Source of the DNA: Colimorpha sp034178965
Lineage (GTDB): Bacteria > Bacteroidota > Bacteroidia > Bacteroidales > P3
Assembly (NCBI GenBank): GCA_034178965.1
Contig: JAXFQM010000171.1
Span: forward strand, 1-5,828
Direction: 5' to 3'
Length of the DNA: 5,828 nucleotides
The translations under genes and the position numbers were made by a program. Below, in pieces: positions 4,849-5,828 of this stretch (the stretch's first letter is position 1; every line of letters begins with the position of its first letter). The notes beneath the pieces are model-generated. The model was given only the letters and a program-made list of their open reading frames with translations. It was not told where the DNA came from and searched no databases.

Positions 4849-5828
4849 ATGGATACTACCGAAGAAGAAAGTGGAAAACACCCCCGTCGCACTCGCATCA
4901 AACCAAAACCCTTGGCTGCCATCAACGGCAAAGAATATAAAACAGGGCTTCGTCCTGGAGCTGAGGCACGCCGTGCCATGGAAGAAAAAATTATGGCGGT
5001 GCGGAAACAAAACGATGAGGCAGCAACAAATATGACAGAAAAGACAGTGGACACCGACGCGCTGATGTCGCCGCTCGGCATCATTGAAAGCAGAACAAAG
5101 GAAGAAAAGGCCGCAGAGCCACCTAAACGCAAGCGCGGACGCCCGCGCAAAACCGACGCAGACGAAACAACTCTGCTGGAACAACAGTTGTCAGACGCAA
5201 AGGCAGCGGCCGATGCCACAAAAGCAACGGCCCTTGAAGAAAACACCGATAAAGACACCCTGCAAGAAAATATCACAAGGGATGACAAGGCTGAGACCCC
5301 AAAACAGCCCTCCACCGCCAAGCGCAAACACGGACGCTCCAATAAAAGCGCCACGAAAAAAGAGGAGAAAGTAGATGGGGAGAAAAAACAACCCGAAAAG
5401 GCTGCATTAGAAAAAGCCCCCACCAATGACAACACGAAAGGACAGCCTGGCAGTGCCGCAACGCCGCTGGAACTGCCCATAAATGCAGAAGAGGACAAAA
5501 AACAAGACACTTTGGACACAAAGTTAAAAGAAACGCCCGTGGCGGAGACAAAGCAAGCGGCACATAAAAAACAACAAGAGCGACAAACTTTTCCCTTCGA
5601 AACAGAAGGTGCTATCGAGGCAGAAGGCGTGCCGGAAATTACAGGCGACAATTTCGGCTTCTTGCGCAGCAGCGATTACAACTATCTCTCGTCGCCCGAT
5701 GACGTGTATGTGAGTGCACAATGCGTGCGTACTTTTGGGTTGAAGACAGGTGACACGGTGCACGGATACATACGCCCGCCACGCGAAACAGAAAAATATT
5801 TCCAACTGTCACGCGTGACAGAAATCAA
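4849..5828 (+). CDS. rho: Transcription termination factor Rho, N-terminal part, cut by window end
   Basis: Rho is the hexameric RNA helicase that ends transcription at C-rich unstructured RNA. Only the first 326 codons are in the window; the ATPase core lies beyond it. Residues about 258-326 are the primary RNA-binding OB fold: GVPEI (260-264), RNP1-like DNFGFLRSS (267-275), RNP2-like DDVYVS (284-289), and FGLKTGDTVHGYIRPPRE, matching the E. coli domain closely. Before this lies a long low-complexity tail rich in Lys, Glu, Ala, Thr and Gln, with no Phe, Trp, Tyr or Cys between residues 31 and 247, so almost surely disordered. It contains an AT-hook, KRKRGRPRK (93-101), and a degenerate copy, KRKHGRSNK (158-166). 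The usual N-terminal helical bundle is not recognisable. An in-frame stop at 4795-4797 and no other ATG make 4849 the likely start. Bacteroidota Rho proteins are known to carry such disordered insertions. Confidence 0.93.
   Translation, partial: MDTTEEESGKHPRRTRIKPKPLAAINGKEYKTGLRPGAEARRAMEEKIMAVRKQNDEAATNMTEKTVDTDALMSPLGIIESRTKEEKAAEPPKRKRGRPRKTDADETTLLEQQLSDAKAAADATKATALEENTDKDTLQENITRDDKAETPKQPSTAKRKHGRSNKSATKKEEKVDGEKKQPEKAALEKAPTNDNTKGQPGSAATPLELPINAEEDKKQDTLDTKLKETPVAETKQAAHKKQQERQTFPFETEGAIEAEGVPEITGDNFGFLRSSDYNYLSSPDDVYVSAQCVRTFGLKTGDTVHGYIRPPRETEKYFQLSRVTEI

Noticed and set aside
4845..5651. Minus-strand ORF of 268 codons, rich in Ser, Phe and Cys
   Set aside because: It is the antisense shadow of the low-complexity rho tail, where repeated Lys, Glu and Ala codons leave few stops on the opposite strand.

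Overview
The window looks like chromosomal DNA of a Bacteroidales bacterium, most likely a Prevotella relative. Three things point there. The protein sequences have Bacteroidota character, above all a Rho factor with a very long low-complexity N-terminal extension. No start codon has a convincing Shine-Dalgarno sequence. Several AT-rich intergenic regions contain Bacteroidota-type -7 boxes (TAnnTTTG). The genus is an inference from protein style; no 16S or other marker is present.

Layout. Bases 1-581 hold no convincing gene. They contain an 11-bp tandem repeat at the left edge and a GC-richer block at about 365-566 that may be a dispersed intergenic repeat. Bases 582-2447 (minus strand) encode a P1B-2 type Zn/Cd/Pb efflux ATPase without an N-terminal metal-binding domain. 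Divergent from it, 2779-3210 (plus strand) encodes a Fur-family metalloregulator. The 331-bp divergent region between them carries a perfect 7-1-7 palindrome at the -33 region of the ATPase promoter and a near-perfect second one ahead of the regulator gene. After a 281-bp AT-rich gap comes a thiol (glutathione-type) peroxidase, 3492-4037. A perfect 14-bp hairpin separates it from the convergent gcvH (4172-4552, minus strand), the lipoyl carrier protein of the glycine cleavage system. gcvH and the last gene diverge from a shared AT-rich promoter region. The last gene, from 4849 and cut by the window end, is rho, encoding the transcription termination factor.

How the parts may work together. 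The ATPase and Fur-family regulator form a plausible metal-homeostasis pair: the regulator would bind the palindrome over the pump promoter and its own upstream region. The peroxidase next to them fits a stress-response neighbourhood, but nothing in the sequence proves co-regulation. gcvH and rho are housekeeping genes. The most unusual protein feature is Rho: a roughly 250-residue disordered N-terminus with an AT-hook and a degenerate second copy, and no recognisable N-terminal helical bundle. No mobile element, CRISPR array, tRNA or rRNA was seen.
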